Shown: positions 42,879-51,568 of the stretch, piece after piece
Position numbering within the stretch: the first letter of the stretch is position 1
How the letters are laid out: every line of letters starts with the position of its first letter
From: Virgibacillus salarius
Lineage (GTDB): Bacteria > Bacillota > Bacilli > Bacillales > Amphibacillaceae
Assembly (NCBI RefSeq): GCF_039521925.1
Contig: NZ_BAAACY010000053.1
Location: forward strand, 1-64,000
Direction: 5' to 3'
DNA length: 64,000 bases
Notes under the pieces: model-generated
Seen by the model: only the letters and a program-made list of their open reading frames with translations
Databases searched by the model: none
What the model was told of the DNA's origin: nothing
Position numbers and translations under genes: made by a program

Positions 42879-45800
42879 ATGTCGTTTACACATTTACAAG
42901 TACGTAGCAGCTATAGTTTGCTGGACAGTACGATTACAATCGAAAAATTAGTGAAAAAAGCTATTGAGTTAGAGTATGATGCTTTAGCACTTACGGATTA
43001 TCAGGTGCTGTACGGAGCAATTGATTTTTATAGGCAATGCAAAGCGTATGGGATCAAGCCTATCATAGGGATGATTATCACAGTGAGAGGCGAGAAAAAT
43101 AATGATAAAGAACAAGTAACATTATTAGCTAAAAATAATCACGGTTATCAGAACTTAGCTAAGCTAAGTACACACATTCAGAAAAATGGAGAAGGAGGTA
43201 TTACTATAAATGAGCTATCTCCTTATGTGGCGGACTGCGTTGGTATTCTTTCGATTAATCATTCCTCTATAGCAAAAATACTATCATCAAACCTATATGA
43301 GGATATTCATACACTTTTATCAGGATTTATGAACTTGTTTAAGCAAGGAGATTTCTATCTTGGCATCGAAGCTAGTCGCACTGAAATAGACACGGTACTG
43401 ATTCAAAAAGGAATGGAGTTCAAGGATCAATACTCCATTCCTGTAGTTGCATTAAATGATGTTCGCTATTTAGAGGAGAAAGAAGCCATTGCCTTTGATT
43501 GCTTACAAGCGATGAAAATGAATGAAAAGTGGAATGGAAAACAAATAAGTACGCATCTTCAGCATCATCATCTTCGTTCTAAAGTAGAGATGGATCATAT
43601 ATTTATTTCCTGGCCAGAAGTATTGACAGAAACGGAAAACATAAAAGCCAAATGTGACGTTAACTTTCAATTTAATCAACGTCATCTTCCATCTTTTCCA
43701 CTTCCAAATGGGAATGAGGATGCACATGAGTTTTTAGAAAAGTTATGCTGGAAGGCAGTAAACTCTAAATATACCTTGCTAACAGATGAACTACGTAGTC
43801 GGTTAACCTATGAACTACGTGTCATTGAATCTATGCAGTTTAGTGATTATTTTCTTATTGTGGCAGATTTCATTCGTTTCGCTAAACAAAATAATATTTT
43901 TGTTGGACCAGGTAGGGGATCTGCTGCAGGCTCATTAGTCGCTTATATTCTGGGGATTACGGAGATAGATCCGATAGAATATGACCTTCTATTTGAACGT
44001 TTTCTAAATCCAGAGCGCATGACCATGCCGGATATCGATATAGATTTTTCTGATACTAGACGCGACGAAGTGTTGATGTACATTCGTGAGAAATACGGGC
44101 ATGATCATGTGGCTCAGATCATAACATTTGGAACCTATGCAGCTCGTTCATTGCTGAGGGAGCTCATAAAGACAATGGATATCAATCAACAGGATGCATC
44201 CTTCATTTTGCGACATATTCCAGTTCAGTCAAAGAAAGGTATTGTTCACATTGTTAACGAATCAAAGGAATTAAAAGAGTATGTAAAGGGATCTGAACAA
44301 TTAAAAGTGCTGTTTACCGTTGCAACAACATTAGAGGGAATTCCTAGGCATATTTCGACACATGCTGCTGGAATTGTCATAACACAGGATCCGCTTGTAG
44401 AGTATATTCCTTTAGCAACAAGCGGGTCAGATATCTGGCTAACTCAATTTCCAATGAATGATTTAGAGGATATAGGATTATTAAAAATTGATTTACTAGG
44501 GCTACGAAATTTAACATTAATGGAGCGTGTTAATAGAACGATAAATTACTCGAAAAATAAAACAATTCATCTGAACGAAATCCCTGCTGATGATCAGGAA
44601 ACATTTGCTTTGCTTAAAGAGGGGAAAACCAATGGTGTATTTCAGCTTGAATCCCAAGGGATGAAACAAGTACTTCGCGAATTACAACCATCAACATTTG
44701 AGGATATCGTAGCTGTTAACGCACTATATCGGCCTGGTCCGATGGAATATATTCCGACATATATAAAACGAAAACATCAGCAAGAAGCTATTGTTTATCC
44801 ACATCCTGATCTTGCTTCCATTTTGGTTAAAACTTACGGAGTCCTTGTTTATCAAGAGCAAATTATGCAAATTGCTAGTAAGATTGCTGGTTTTTCTCTA
44901 GGGGAAGCTGATATATTACGTAGAGCAGTAAGTAAAAAACAGGAAGCGGTAATGGAGGAACAAAAAGGGAAATTCATTGATGGCTGTATTGGAAATGGCT
45001 ATGATCTATCTGTTGCTGAAGAGCTATTCGCTTGGATTGTTAAATTTTCTAATTATGGATTTAATCGCAGTCATGCAGTAGCATATAGTAAAATAACTTA
45101 TCAATTAGCTTATTTAAAAACACATTTTCCTGCTGCTTTTTTTGCTGAACTCTTAAGCTCTTCCGTTAATCAACATGACAAACTACAAACGTATGTAAGG
45201 GAAATGAAGGAGTTACAATTAACGCTGTTACCACCATCTATCAATAAAAGCTACGGGCGTTATTCGGTAGAAGGGGATTGTATTCGCATAGGCCTTCTTC
45301 AAATCAAAGGTATTGGGAAGCAAGTAGTACATGAGATTGTCCAAGCCCGCAAAGAACGTCCATTTAAGAATCTTTTTGATTTTTGTTTACGTATTTCATT
45401 AAAGACAGTGAACAGACAAACAATTGAACTTTTGGTTATGTCAGGCGCAATGGATGAATTCCATGGCAACCGAGCTAGCTTGATGGCAACTATTGATCAA
45501 GCAATAGAACAAGGTGAGCTCTTTAAAGAGTTTCAAGGACAGCCTCGTTTATTCGATGATCAAATAGAATTAGAAGGTGAGTATGTACTAATTGAAGACT
45601 TTACGCAAATAAAAAAGCTAGCAGATGAAAAAGAATTACTAGGTATCTATGTCTCTGATCATCCATTAACTTCGTACAGAAAACAGTTACAGCGAAGTGG
45701 CTATATAAGGCTAGCACATGCACGTAAGTTAATTGGAAAAAGAAACGTAAAGAGTGCGGCTGTTATTCAACAAATTAAAACGATTCGGACAAAGCGTGGA

Positions 45801-46244
45801 GACCCAATGGCTTTTCTTACATTAGGAGATGAAACAGGTGAAATGGAGGCAGTGGTCTTCCCAGATTTATATCGTCAAATTAATCGGTGGTTGAAGGAAG
45901 AGTTGCTTGTTATTATGGAAGGGAAAATAGAATCTCGAAATCAACGAATACAATGGTTACTCTCATCAGTAGAGCTGTTATCGGAGGAGGTGCTATACAA
46001 ATTAACAACAGGTAGGCTGTTTATAAAAATTTCTGGGAATAGTAGTGAGTCGGAATTAAAAAAGATCAAGCAAATAGCGAATCATAACCCTGGTAATACG
46101 CCAATCATTATTTTTCAGGAAGATACAAGAAGGACATATCAGCTTTCTGAGGAATATTTCATTCATCCAAATAGAGAAAGCATCAAAAACTTGGAAACAT
46201 ACTTTGGAAAAGAATCTGTTGTGTTCGATTCAGACAAACAATAA
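42879..46244 (+). CDS. dnaE: DNA polymerase III alpha subunit DnaE
   Basis: Error-prone lagging-strand replicative polymerase (1121 aa) that extends RNA primers before PolC takes over. It has an N-terminal PHP domain (1-~200), a polymerase core with GPGRGSAAGSLVAY (about 347-360) and the catalytic PDIDIDF (about 384-390), helix-hairpin-helix region (about 800-870) and an OB fold (about 960-1060). It lacks a 3'-5' exonuclease, as in the DnaE1/DnaE-Bs class. It starts 141 bp from the divergent ytrH. Confidence 0.96.
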   Translation: MSFTHLQVRSSYSLLDSTITIEKLVKKAIELEYDALALTDYQVLYGAIDFYRQCKAYGIKPIIGMIITVRGEKNNDKEQVTLLAKNNHGYQNLAKLSTHIQKNGEGGITINELSPYVADCVGILSINHSSIAKILSSNLYEDIHTLLSGFMNLFKQGDFYLGIEASRTEIDTVLIQKGMEFKDQYSIPVVALNDVRYLEEKEAIAFDCLQAMKMNEKWNGKQISTHLQHHHLRSKVEMDHIFISWPEVLTETENIKAKCDVNFQFNQRHLPSFPLPNGNEDAHEFLEKLCWKAVNSKYTLLTDELRSRLTYELRVIESMQFSDYFLIVADFIRFAKQNNIFVGPGRGSAAGSLVAYILGITEIDPIEYDLLFERFLNPERMTMPDIDIDFSDTRRDEVLMYIREKYGHDHVAQIITFGTYAARSLLRELIKTMDINQQDASFILRHIPVQSKKGIVHIVNESKELKEYVKGSEQLKVLFTVATTLEGIPRHISTHAAGIVITQDPLVEYIPLATSGSDIWLTQFPMNDLEDIGLLKIDLLGLRNLTLMERVNRTINYSKNKTIHLNEIPADDQETFALLKEGKTNGVFQLESQGMKQVLRELQPSTFEDIVAVNALYRPGPMEYIPTYIKRKHQQEAIVYPHPDLASILVKTYGVLVYQEQIMQIASKIAGFSLGEADILRRAVSKKQEAVMEEQKGKFIDGCIGNGYDLSVAEELFAWIVKFSNYGFNRSHAVAYSKITYQLAYLKTHFPAAFFAELLSSSVNQHDKLQTYVREMKELQLTLLPPSINKSYGRYSVEGDCIRIGLLQIKGIGKQVVHEIVQARKERPFKNLFDFCLRISLKTVNRQTIELLVMSGAMDEFHGNRASLMATIDQAIEQGELFKEFQGQPRLFDDQIELEGEYVLIEDFTQIKKLADEKELLGIYVSDHPLTSYRKQLQRSGYIRLAHARKLIGKRNVKSAAVIQQIKTIRTKRGDPMAFLTLGDETGEMEAVVFPDLYRQINRWLKEELLVIMEGKIESRNQRIQWLLSSVELLSEEVLYKLTTGRLFIKISGNSSESELKKIKQIANHNPGNTPIIIFQEDTRRTYQLSEEYFIHPNRESIKNLETYFGKESVVFDSDKQ

Positions 46245-46251
46245 TCATTAC

Positions 46252-46279
46252 TTTACAGACACGAACCATCTGTTATAAT
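46252..46279 (+). promoter_or_regulatory. Vegetative promoter of malic enzyme gene
   Basis: TTTACA (46252-46257) and TATAAT (46274-46279) with a 16-bp spacer form a strong sigma-A promoter just after dnaE. Transcription should start near 46286. Confidence 0.75.
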
Positions 46280-46292
46280 GGAGAGGTTAAGG

Positions 46293-46305
46293 GTGGTCAG
46301 ACCAC
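46293..46305. promoter_or_regulatory. FadR/GntR-type operator
   Basis: GTGGT-CAG-ACCAC is a perfect 13-bp palindrome. It contains TGGTnnnACCA, the classic operator pattern of the FadR branch of GntR regulators (TNGTNNNACNA). It stands just downstream of the promoter's start point, where a bound repressor would block transcription. The FadR-type gene 1.3 kb downstream in the same operon is the obvious candidate to bind it. Confidence 0.7.
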
Positions 46306-46360
46306 TATAAGCATCGAAGGTAATTAGTATTTTTTCTGCGAAAGGGAGCGATTAGTAAAG

Positions 46361-47599
46361 ATGGCAAGCTTAAGAGATAAAGCGTTGCACTTGCATAAAG
46401 TAAATAAAGGTAAACTAACGACACAATCAAAGATACCAGTTACCAATGCAAAGGAGTTGAGTCTAGCATATTCTCCTGGAGTAGCTGAACCTTGTAAGGA
46501 AATTCATGACCATAAGGAAACGGTTTATGATTATACAATGAAGGGGAATATGGTTGCGGTTGTCAGTGATGGCTCAGCGGTGTTAGGACTTGGAAATATT
46601 GGGCCAGAGGCAGCACTTCCAGTAATGGAAGGGAAGTCTGTCTTATTTAAAAGCTTTGCTGGTGTAGATTCCTTTCCTATTTGCTTGGCTACCCAAAATG
46701 TAGAAGAAATTGTAAATGCTGTAAAGCTGATGGAGCCTACATTTGGTGGAGTGAATCTAGAGGATATAGCAGCACCAAATTGTTTTATCATTGAAGAGCG
46801 TCTTAAAAAGGAAACAAATATACCTATATTCCACGATGATCAGCATGGGACTGCTATTGTAACTGTTGCAGGATTAATCAATGCACTTAAATTAGTCGGT
46901 AAGTCTTTTTCGGATATTAAAGTTGTAGCAAACGGAGCTGGAGCAGCTGGGATTGCAATTATTAAATTATTATATAGCTTTGGCGTACGTGATATGGTTA
47001 TGTGTGACTCTAGAGGTGCCATATTTGAGGGACGTTCATATGGTATGAACGACGTGAAAGAAAAAGTGGCAAAATATACGAATCAGGCTAAAAAAGAAGG
47101 TAGTCTTGAAGAAATGCTTGATGGTGCTGACGTATTTATTGGTGTATCCGTAGGTGGTGCACTAACGAAGGAAATGGTAGAGAAAATGAATGATGATTCG
47201 ATTATATTTGCGATGGCAAACCCTGATCCTGAAATCATGCCGGAGTTGGCTAAGGAAGCTGGCGCAAAGGTGATTGGGACTGGCCGTTCTGACTTTCCGA
47301 ACCAAGTTAATAATGTACTTGCCTTTCCTGGGATCTTTCGTGGTGCATTGGATGTCCGAGCTACTAGAATTAACGAACGTATGAAGGTTGCAGCAGCAAA
47401 TGCTATTGCTTCGCTAATTTCAGAAAGTGAGTTAAATGAGGACTATGTAATTCCTGCTCCATTTGATGCTAGAGTTGCGCCTATCGTCGCCAAAAGTGTC
47501 GCACTTGCCGCAATGGAATCAGGTGTGGCTAGAATAGAAGTTGATCCAGAAGACGTAGCGGAGAAAACGAGAAGATTAACACAGATTGATGAAAAATGA
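46361..47599 (+). CDS. ytsJ: NADP-type malic enzyme (YtsJ)
   Basis: Oxidative decarboxylase (412 aa) of malate to pyruvate. The substrate domain has the YSPGVAEPC tyrosine, EDIAAPNCF and FHDDQHGTA metal-binding block near 160, and the cofactor domain has ANGAGAAGIAI near 190. It is of the short bacterial type, like B. subtilis YtsJ, whose main role is NADPH balance. It is followed 20 bp later by the FadR-type regulator. Confidence 0.95.
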   Translation: MASLRDKALHLHKVNKGKLTTQSKIPVTNAKELSLAYSPGVAEPCKEIHDHKETVYDYTMKGNMVAVVSDGSAVLGLGNIGPEAALPVMEGKSVLFKSFAGVDSFPICLATQNVEEIVNAVKLMEPTFGGVNLEDIAAPNCFIIEERLKKETNIPIFHDDQHGTAIVTVAGLINALKLVGKSFSDIKVVANGAGAAGIAIIKLLYSFGVRDMVMCDSRGAIFEGRSYGMNDVKEKVAKYTNQAKKEGSLEEMLDGADVFIGVSVGGALTKEMVEKMNDDSIIFAMANPDPEIMPELAKEAGAKVIGTGRSDFPNQVNNVLAFPGIFRGALDVRATRINERMKVAAANAIASLISESELNEDYVIPAPFDARVAPIVAKSVALAAMESGVARIEVDPEDVAEKTRRLTQIDEK

Positions 47600-47619
47600 T
47601 GTGTTAAAAGGAGTGAGTC

Positions 47620-48243
47620 ATGGCTGTGTCCATGCCATCAAAACAAAAAGTATATCACGGTGTATTAACCGAGATTCGACACTTTATTAATAGTAATAAT
47701 TTACAACCAGGAGACAAGCTTCCTTCGGAAAGAGAGCTTGCTGAAAAGCTCCAAGCCGGAAGGTCTTCCATACGTGAGGCATTACGCGCAATGGAACTAC
47801 TAGGTTTAATTGAGACACGGCATGGTGAGGGTACTTATTTAAGTGCTTATCGTTCTTATCAGACGGTTGAATTGCTCTCTTCTTTTATATTACAAGGAGA
47901 TCAAATAAAGGTTGAATTATTACTTACTATTCGAATATTAGAAAAAGAGGCAGCAAAACTTGCTTTTGATAGGATACATGAAACAGAAATCAAAGCGTTG
48001 AAAACGATTATAACTAGTGATGAACGAAAGCCAAACGATAGGCACGCTGCTTTTTTTAGTTATATCTTTGAAAGAACAGATAATTTGTTATTTACGAAGG
48101 TATGGCGTTTAATGTATGAATTTGCTATCACCGTAGAGGATGTTTATACGAGTTCCATATTTTATCAAGAACTCATTCAGCTGTACGTTGAACGAGATTT
48201 TAATTCGATTGAAACGTTATTCGACGCTTTAGCTGATAAATAA
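47620..48243 (+). CDS. GntR/FadR-family transcriptional regulator
   Basis: A 207-residue regulator with an N-terminal winged helix (about 8-75: LQPGDKLPSERELAEKL, GRSSIREALRAMELLGLIETRHGEGTYLS) and a short FCD-type C-terminal domain (about 90-205) that would bind an effector. It lies between malic enzyme and accDA, and the FadR-type operator precedes malic enzyme. It probably controls this NADPH/fatty-acid supply operon, including itself. The effector could be a dicarboxylate or acyl-CoA; sequence cannot tell. AAAAGGAG precedes the ATG. Confidence 0.85.
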   Translation: MAVSMPSKQKVYHGVLTEIRHFINSNNLQPGDKLPSERELAEKLQAGRSSIREALRAMELLGLIETRHGEGTYLSAYRSYQTVELLSSFILQGDQIKVELLLTIRILEKEAAKLAFDRIHETEIKALKTIITSDERKPNDRHAAFFSYIFERTDNLLFTKVWRLMYEFAITVEDVYTSSIFYQELIQLYVERDFNSIETLFDALADK

Positions 48244-48387
48244 AGGTTTTTAGACGGCGGATTATGACAATTTTTTTAATTTGAGTTCGCTATACTATAT
48301 ATTATAGGGTTTCATTCTTGCTGTCTTTAAGGCACCAGGCTTTGTTGCTCGTATGCCATGGTTTTGTTGAAAAAAGGAGGAATTGCC

Positions 48388-49248
48388 TTGCTTAAGGATT
48401 TTTTTGGCAAGCGAAGAAAATACGCATCCATTCCTAGCGAACAAGCAAAAGCAGATGTTCCAGAAGGGCTAATGCAAAAATGTAACGGATGTCATAAAAT
48501 ATATTATCGAAAAGAAATGAATAAGAATTTACAAGTTTGTCCAAATTGTGGGTATCATCACCCCTTACAAGCTTGGGATCGTATCGATACATTATTTGAT
48601 GAAAACAGCTTTGAAGAATGGGATAATGATCTTATTACGAGTAACCCACTTCAGTTTCCTGGTTATGAAGAAAAAGTGGTAAAAGATCGTAAAAAAACAG
48701 GTTTAAATGAGGGTGTCGTTACAGGAAAAGGTACAATTGAAGGACAAGCTACAGCGTTTGCTGTCATGGATTCGACTTTTCGAATGGGAAGTATGGGATC
48801 TGTAATCGGTGAAAAAATTGCAAGAGCATTAGAAAACGCAAAGAATGAAGGACTGCCCTTTATTATATTTACTGCATCTGGTGGAGCGAGGATGCAGGAA
48901 GGTTTATTAAGCTTAATGCAAATGACAAAGACTTCTATTGCCGTGAAACGTTTTAGCGATGCAGGTGGGTTTATGGTTTCTGTCATGACGCATCCTACAA
49001 CTGGCGGAGTATCTGCAAGTTTTGCATCAATAGGTGATTATAATATCGCAGAACCTGGAGCGTTAATCGGATTTGCAGGTAGACGAATTATTGAACAAAC
49101 AATTAGGGAAAAATTACCAGAAGATTTTCAGACTGCTGAGTTTCAATTAAAGCATGGACAACTCGATAAGGTTGTTCACCGTCAAGAAATGCAGGAACTA
49201 TTATCAAAGTTGCTTAAGTTTCATCAGAAAGGTGGGGAAGAAGCGTGA
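48388..49248 (+). CDS. accD: Acetyl-CoA carboxylase carboxyltransferase beta subunit
   Basis: Beta half of the carboxyltransferase (286 aa) that makes malonyl-CoA with AccA. The N-terminal zinc ribbon has C-x-x-C twice (KCNGC and VCPNC, about 31-53). The crotonase-like core has TASGGARMQEGLLSLMQM and GGVSASFASIGD. The start is TTG at 48388, giving MLKDFFGKRR after AAAAAGGAGG; the upstream ATG at 48358 is outside the family. It overlaps accA by 4 bp. Confidence 0.96.
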   Translation: MLKDFFGKRRKYASIPSEQAKADVPEGLMQKCNGCHKIYYRKEMNKNLQVCPNCGYHHPLQAWDRIDTLFDENSFEEWDNDLITSNPLQFPGYEEKVVKDRKKTGLNEGVVTGKGTIEGQATAFAVMDSTFRMGSMGSVIGEKIARALENAKNEGLPFIIFTASGGARMQEGLLSLMQMTKTSIAVKRFSDAGGFMVSVMTHPTTGGVSASFASIGDYNIAEPGALIGFAGRRIIEQTIREKLPEDFQTAEFQLKHGQLDKVVHRQEMQELLSKLLKFHQKGGEEA

Positions 49249-50201
49249 AACAAGTTTTAGAATTTGAGAAACCCATCGTTGATTTAAAAGAGAAAATCTC
49301 TGAACTTAAGCGATTTACACAGGATAGTGAGATTGATTTATCGGATGAAATTACAACATTAGAGAAAAGGCTAGCTGTATTAGAAAATGATATTTACGGA
49401 AACTTAAAACCCTGGGATCGAGTCCAACTTGCAAGACATTCAGAGCGTCCGACTACATTAGACTATGTTCATAAACTGTTCACCGATTTTATTGAATTTC
49501 ATGGAGATCGGTTATTTGGTGATGATGAGGCAATAATTGCTGGAATAGCATATTATAAAGATAATCCAGTTACTGTTATAGGGCATCAACGTGGGAAAGA
49601 TACAAAAGAAAATTTACGAAGAAATTTCGGTATGCCACATCCAGAAGGCTACCGTAAGGCATTAAGACATATGAAGCAGGCAGAGAAGTTCGGACGACCA
49701 ATCATTTGTTTTATAGATACAAAGGGTGCATATCCAGGAAAAGCTGCTGAAGAAAGAGGCCAAAGTGAGGCGATAGCCCGTAATCTAATGGAAATGGCAG
49801 GCTTAAGAGTCCCCATCGTATGTGTGGTTATTGGCGAAGGAGGCAGCGGTGGTGCCCTTGCCTTAGGAGTTGGTGATGAGATACATATGCTGGAAAACAG
49901 TACGTACTCTGTTATATCTCCGGAGGGAGCTGCATCCATCCTGTGGAAAGATTCGGCATATGCTCAGCGTGCAGCTGAATCAATGAAAATTACCGCATAT
50001 GATTTGAAGAAATTGCAAGTGATTGATAAGATAGTACCTGAGCCTAAAGGTGGAGCACATCGAGATTTAGACCAACAAGCGGCTTATTTGGATGAGGTAT
50101 TAGAGCAATCGTTGCATACGTTAAGTAAATGCTCTGCAGACACATTGCTTGAGAATAGATGGCAAAAATATAAACAGATCGGTGATTATAATCTGTTATA
50201 A
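49245..50201 (+). CDS. accA: Acetyl-CoA carboxylase carboxyltransferase alpha subunit
   Basis: Alpha half of the carboxyltransferase (318 aa). It begins with GTG inside the accD stop (GTGA overlap). Motifs include GFPNP-like EFHGDRLFGDD, the oxyanion region FIDTKGAYPGKAAEERGQ and VIGEGGSGGALALGVGD. The coupling with accD ensures equal amounts. A hairpin at 50285-50309 follows. Confidence 0.97.
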   Translation: MKQVLEFEKPIVDLKEKISELKRFTQDSEIDLSDEITTLEKRLAVLENDIYGNLKPWDRVQLARHSERPTTLDYVHKLFTDFIEFHGDRLFGDDEAIIAGIAYYKDNPVTVIGHQRGKDTKENLRRNFGMPHPEGYRKALRHMKQAEKFGRPIICFIDTKGAYPGKAAEERGQSEAIARNLMEMAGLRVPIVCVVIGEGGSGGALALGVGDEIHMLENSTYSVISPEGAASILWKDSAYAQRAAESMKITAYDLKKLQVIDKIVPEPKGGAHRDLDQQAAYLDEVLEQSLHTLSKCSADTLLENRWQKYKQIGDYNLL

Positions 50202-50284
50202 CTCAAGTGCTGTTCTTTCTTCTTTTAAAGATTGCAAGGCAGTTTGTAAAGTGTTAAGCATATCAGGCGCGTACATTATTTTTA

Positions 50285-50309
50285 GAGGTTGACATTTTAT
50301 GTCAACCTC
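50285..50309. terminator. Hairpin after accA
   Basis: Perfect 11-bp arms GAGGTTGACAT and ATGTCAACCTC with a TTT loop. The T-tail is weak, so termination is likely but not certain. Confidence 0.55.
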
Positions 50310-50441
50310 ATCTTCGTGTTTTTGATGAAATTCTCTATGTTCTACATGCTTTCAATTGCTATTTTACTAAATTCCAATTATCTTTAAGAGAGGGTATTAT
50401 TAAACATAGATAAAAAGTTCGACTAGAGGTGAATTGTATTT

Positions 50442-51401
50442 ATGAAAAAAATTGGTGTATTGACTAGTGGTGGAGATGCTCCAGGAATGAATGCAGCCAT
50501 TCGAGCAGTAGTACGAAAAGCCATTTATCATAATATAGAGGTTTACGGTATTAAATATGGCTATCAAGGATTAATGGAAGGTAATATTGAACGAATGGAA
50601 ATTGGTTCAGTAGGTGATATTATTCATCGTGGTGGTACGATTCTTTATTCTGCAAGAAGTCAAGAATTTAAAACAGAGGAAGGGCAACAAAAAGGTATTA
50701 AGCAGTTGGAGAAATTTGGAATTGAAGGATTAATCATTATAGGCGGTGACGGTAGTTTTCGTGGTGCTCAAAAACTAACCGAAAAAGGCTATCCTTGTAT
50801 AGGTGTGCCAGGAACCATTGATAATGACATTGCTGGAACTGATTTTACCATTGGTTTCGATACAGCACTTAATACTGTCATCGAGGCGATTGATAAGATA
50901 CGTGATACAGCTACTTCGCATGAACGAACATATATTATAGAAGTGATGGGAAGAGATGCAGGAGATCTTGCACTCTGGGCTGGCTTAGCAGATGGTGCCG
51001 AGAGTATTCTTATCCCTGAAAAACAAGAAGATTTTAATATGGTTATAGAAAAGCTAAGGCGTGGGCATAAGCGTGGTAAGAAGCATAGTATAATTGTGCT
51101 CGCTGAAGGTGTTGGAAGTGGTTTTGAGTATGGTAAACGTATTGAAAAAGCAACAGATCTTGATACGCGTGTTACCGTATTGGGACATATTCAGCGTGGC
51201 GGATCACCAACTGCTTCAGATCGAGTCTTAGCTAGCAGACTAGGAGCAAAAGCGGTAGATCTGTTGCTGCAAGGAAAAGCTGGAAGAATGGTAGGAATTA
51301 AAAATAATTCTTTAGTAGATCATGACATCATTACGACATTGAACGAAGAACATACCATTAATGATGAGATGTACAAGCTGTCACAAGAATTATCTATATA
51401 G
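50442..51401 (+). CDS. pfkA: ATP-dependent 6-phosphofructokinase
   Basis: Allosteric glycolytic enzyme (319 aa) that converts fructose 6-phosphate to the 1,6-bisphosphate. It has the ATP-site TSGGDAPGMNAAIR (8-21), GGDGSF (about 103), catalytic GTIDNDIAGTD (about 126-136) and MGRDAGDLA. Length is that of the PEP-inhibited Bacillus enzyme. It is followed by pyk with a 167-bp gap, the usual glycolytic pair. Confidence 0.97.
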   Translation: MKKIGVLTSGGDAPGMNAAIRAVVRKAIYHNIEVYGIKYGYQGLMEGNIERMEIGSVGDIIHRGGTILYSARSQEFKTEEGQQKGIKQLEKFGIEGLIIIGGDGSFRGAQKLTEKGYPCIGVPGTIDNDIAGTDFTIGFDTALNTVIEAIDKIRDTATSHERTYIIEVMGRDAGDLALWAGLADGAESILIPEKQEDFNMVIEKLRRGHKRGKKHSIIVLAEGVGSGFEYGKRIEKATDLDTRVTVLGHIQRGGSPTASDRVLASRLGAKAVDLLLQGKAGRMVGIKNNSLVDHDIITTLNEEHTINDEMYKLSQELSI

Positions 51402-51568
51402 TTTAGCTGTTTTTTCGGATGGTAACGAATTGTAATTTATTTTCACTCAACATGTTTTTATTGACGTATAGACGATAAAAGAACTGCCGTTAACACCGTT
51501 TCTCTAAGGGAATGAATTCTTTTAAATAAGTGTTATTTTATTGGTATTAGCTAAGGAGGAAGCAAGAA

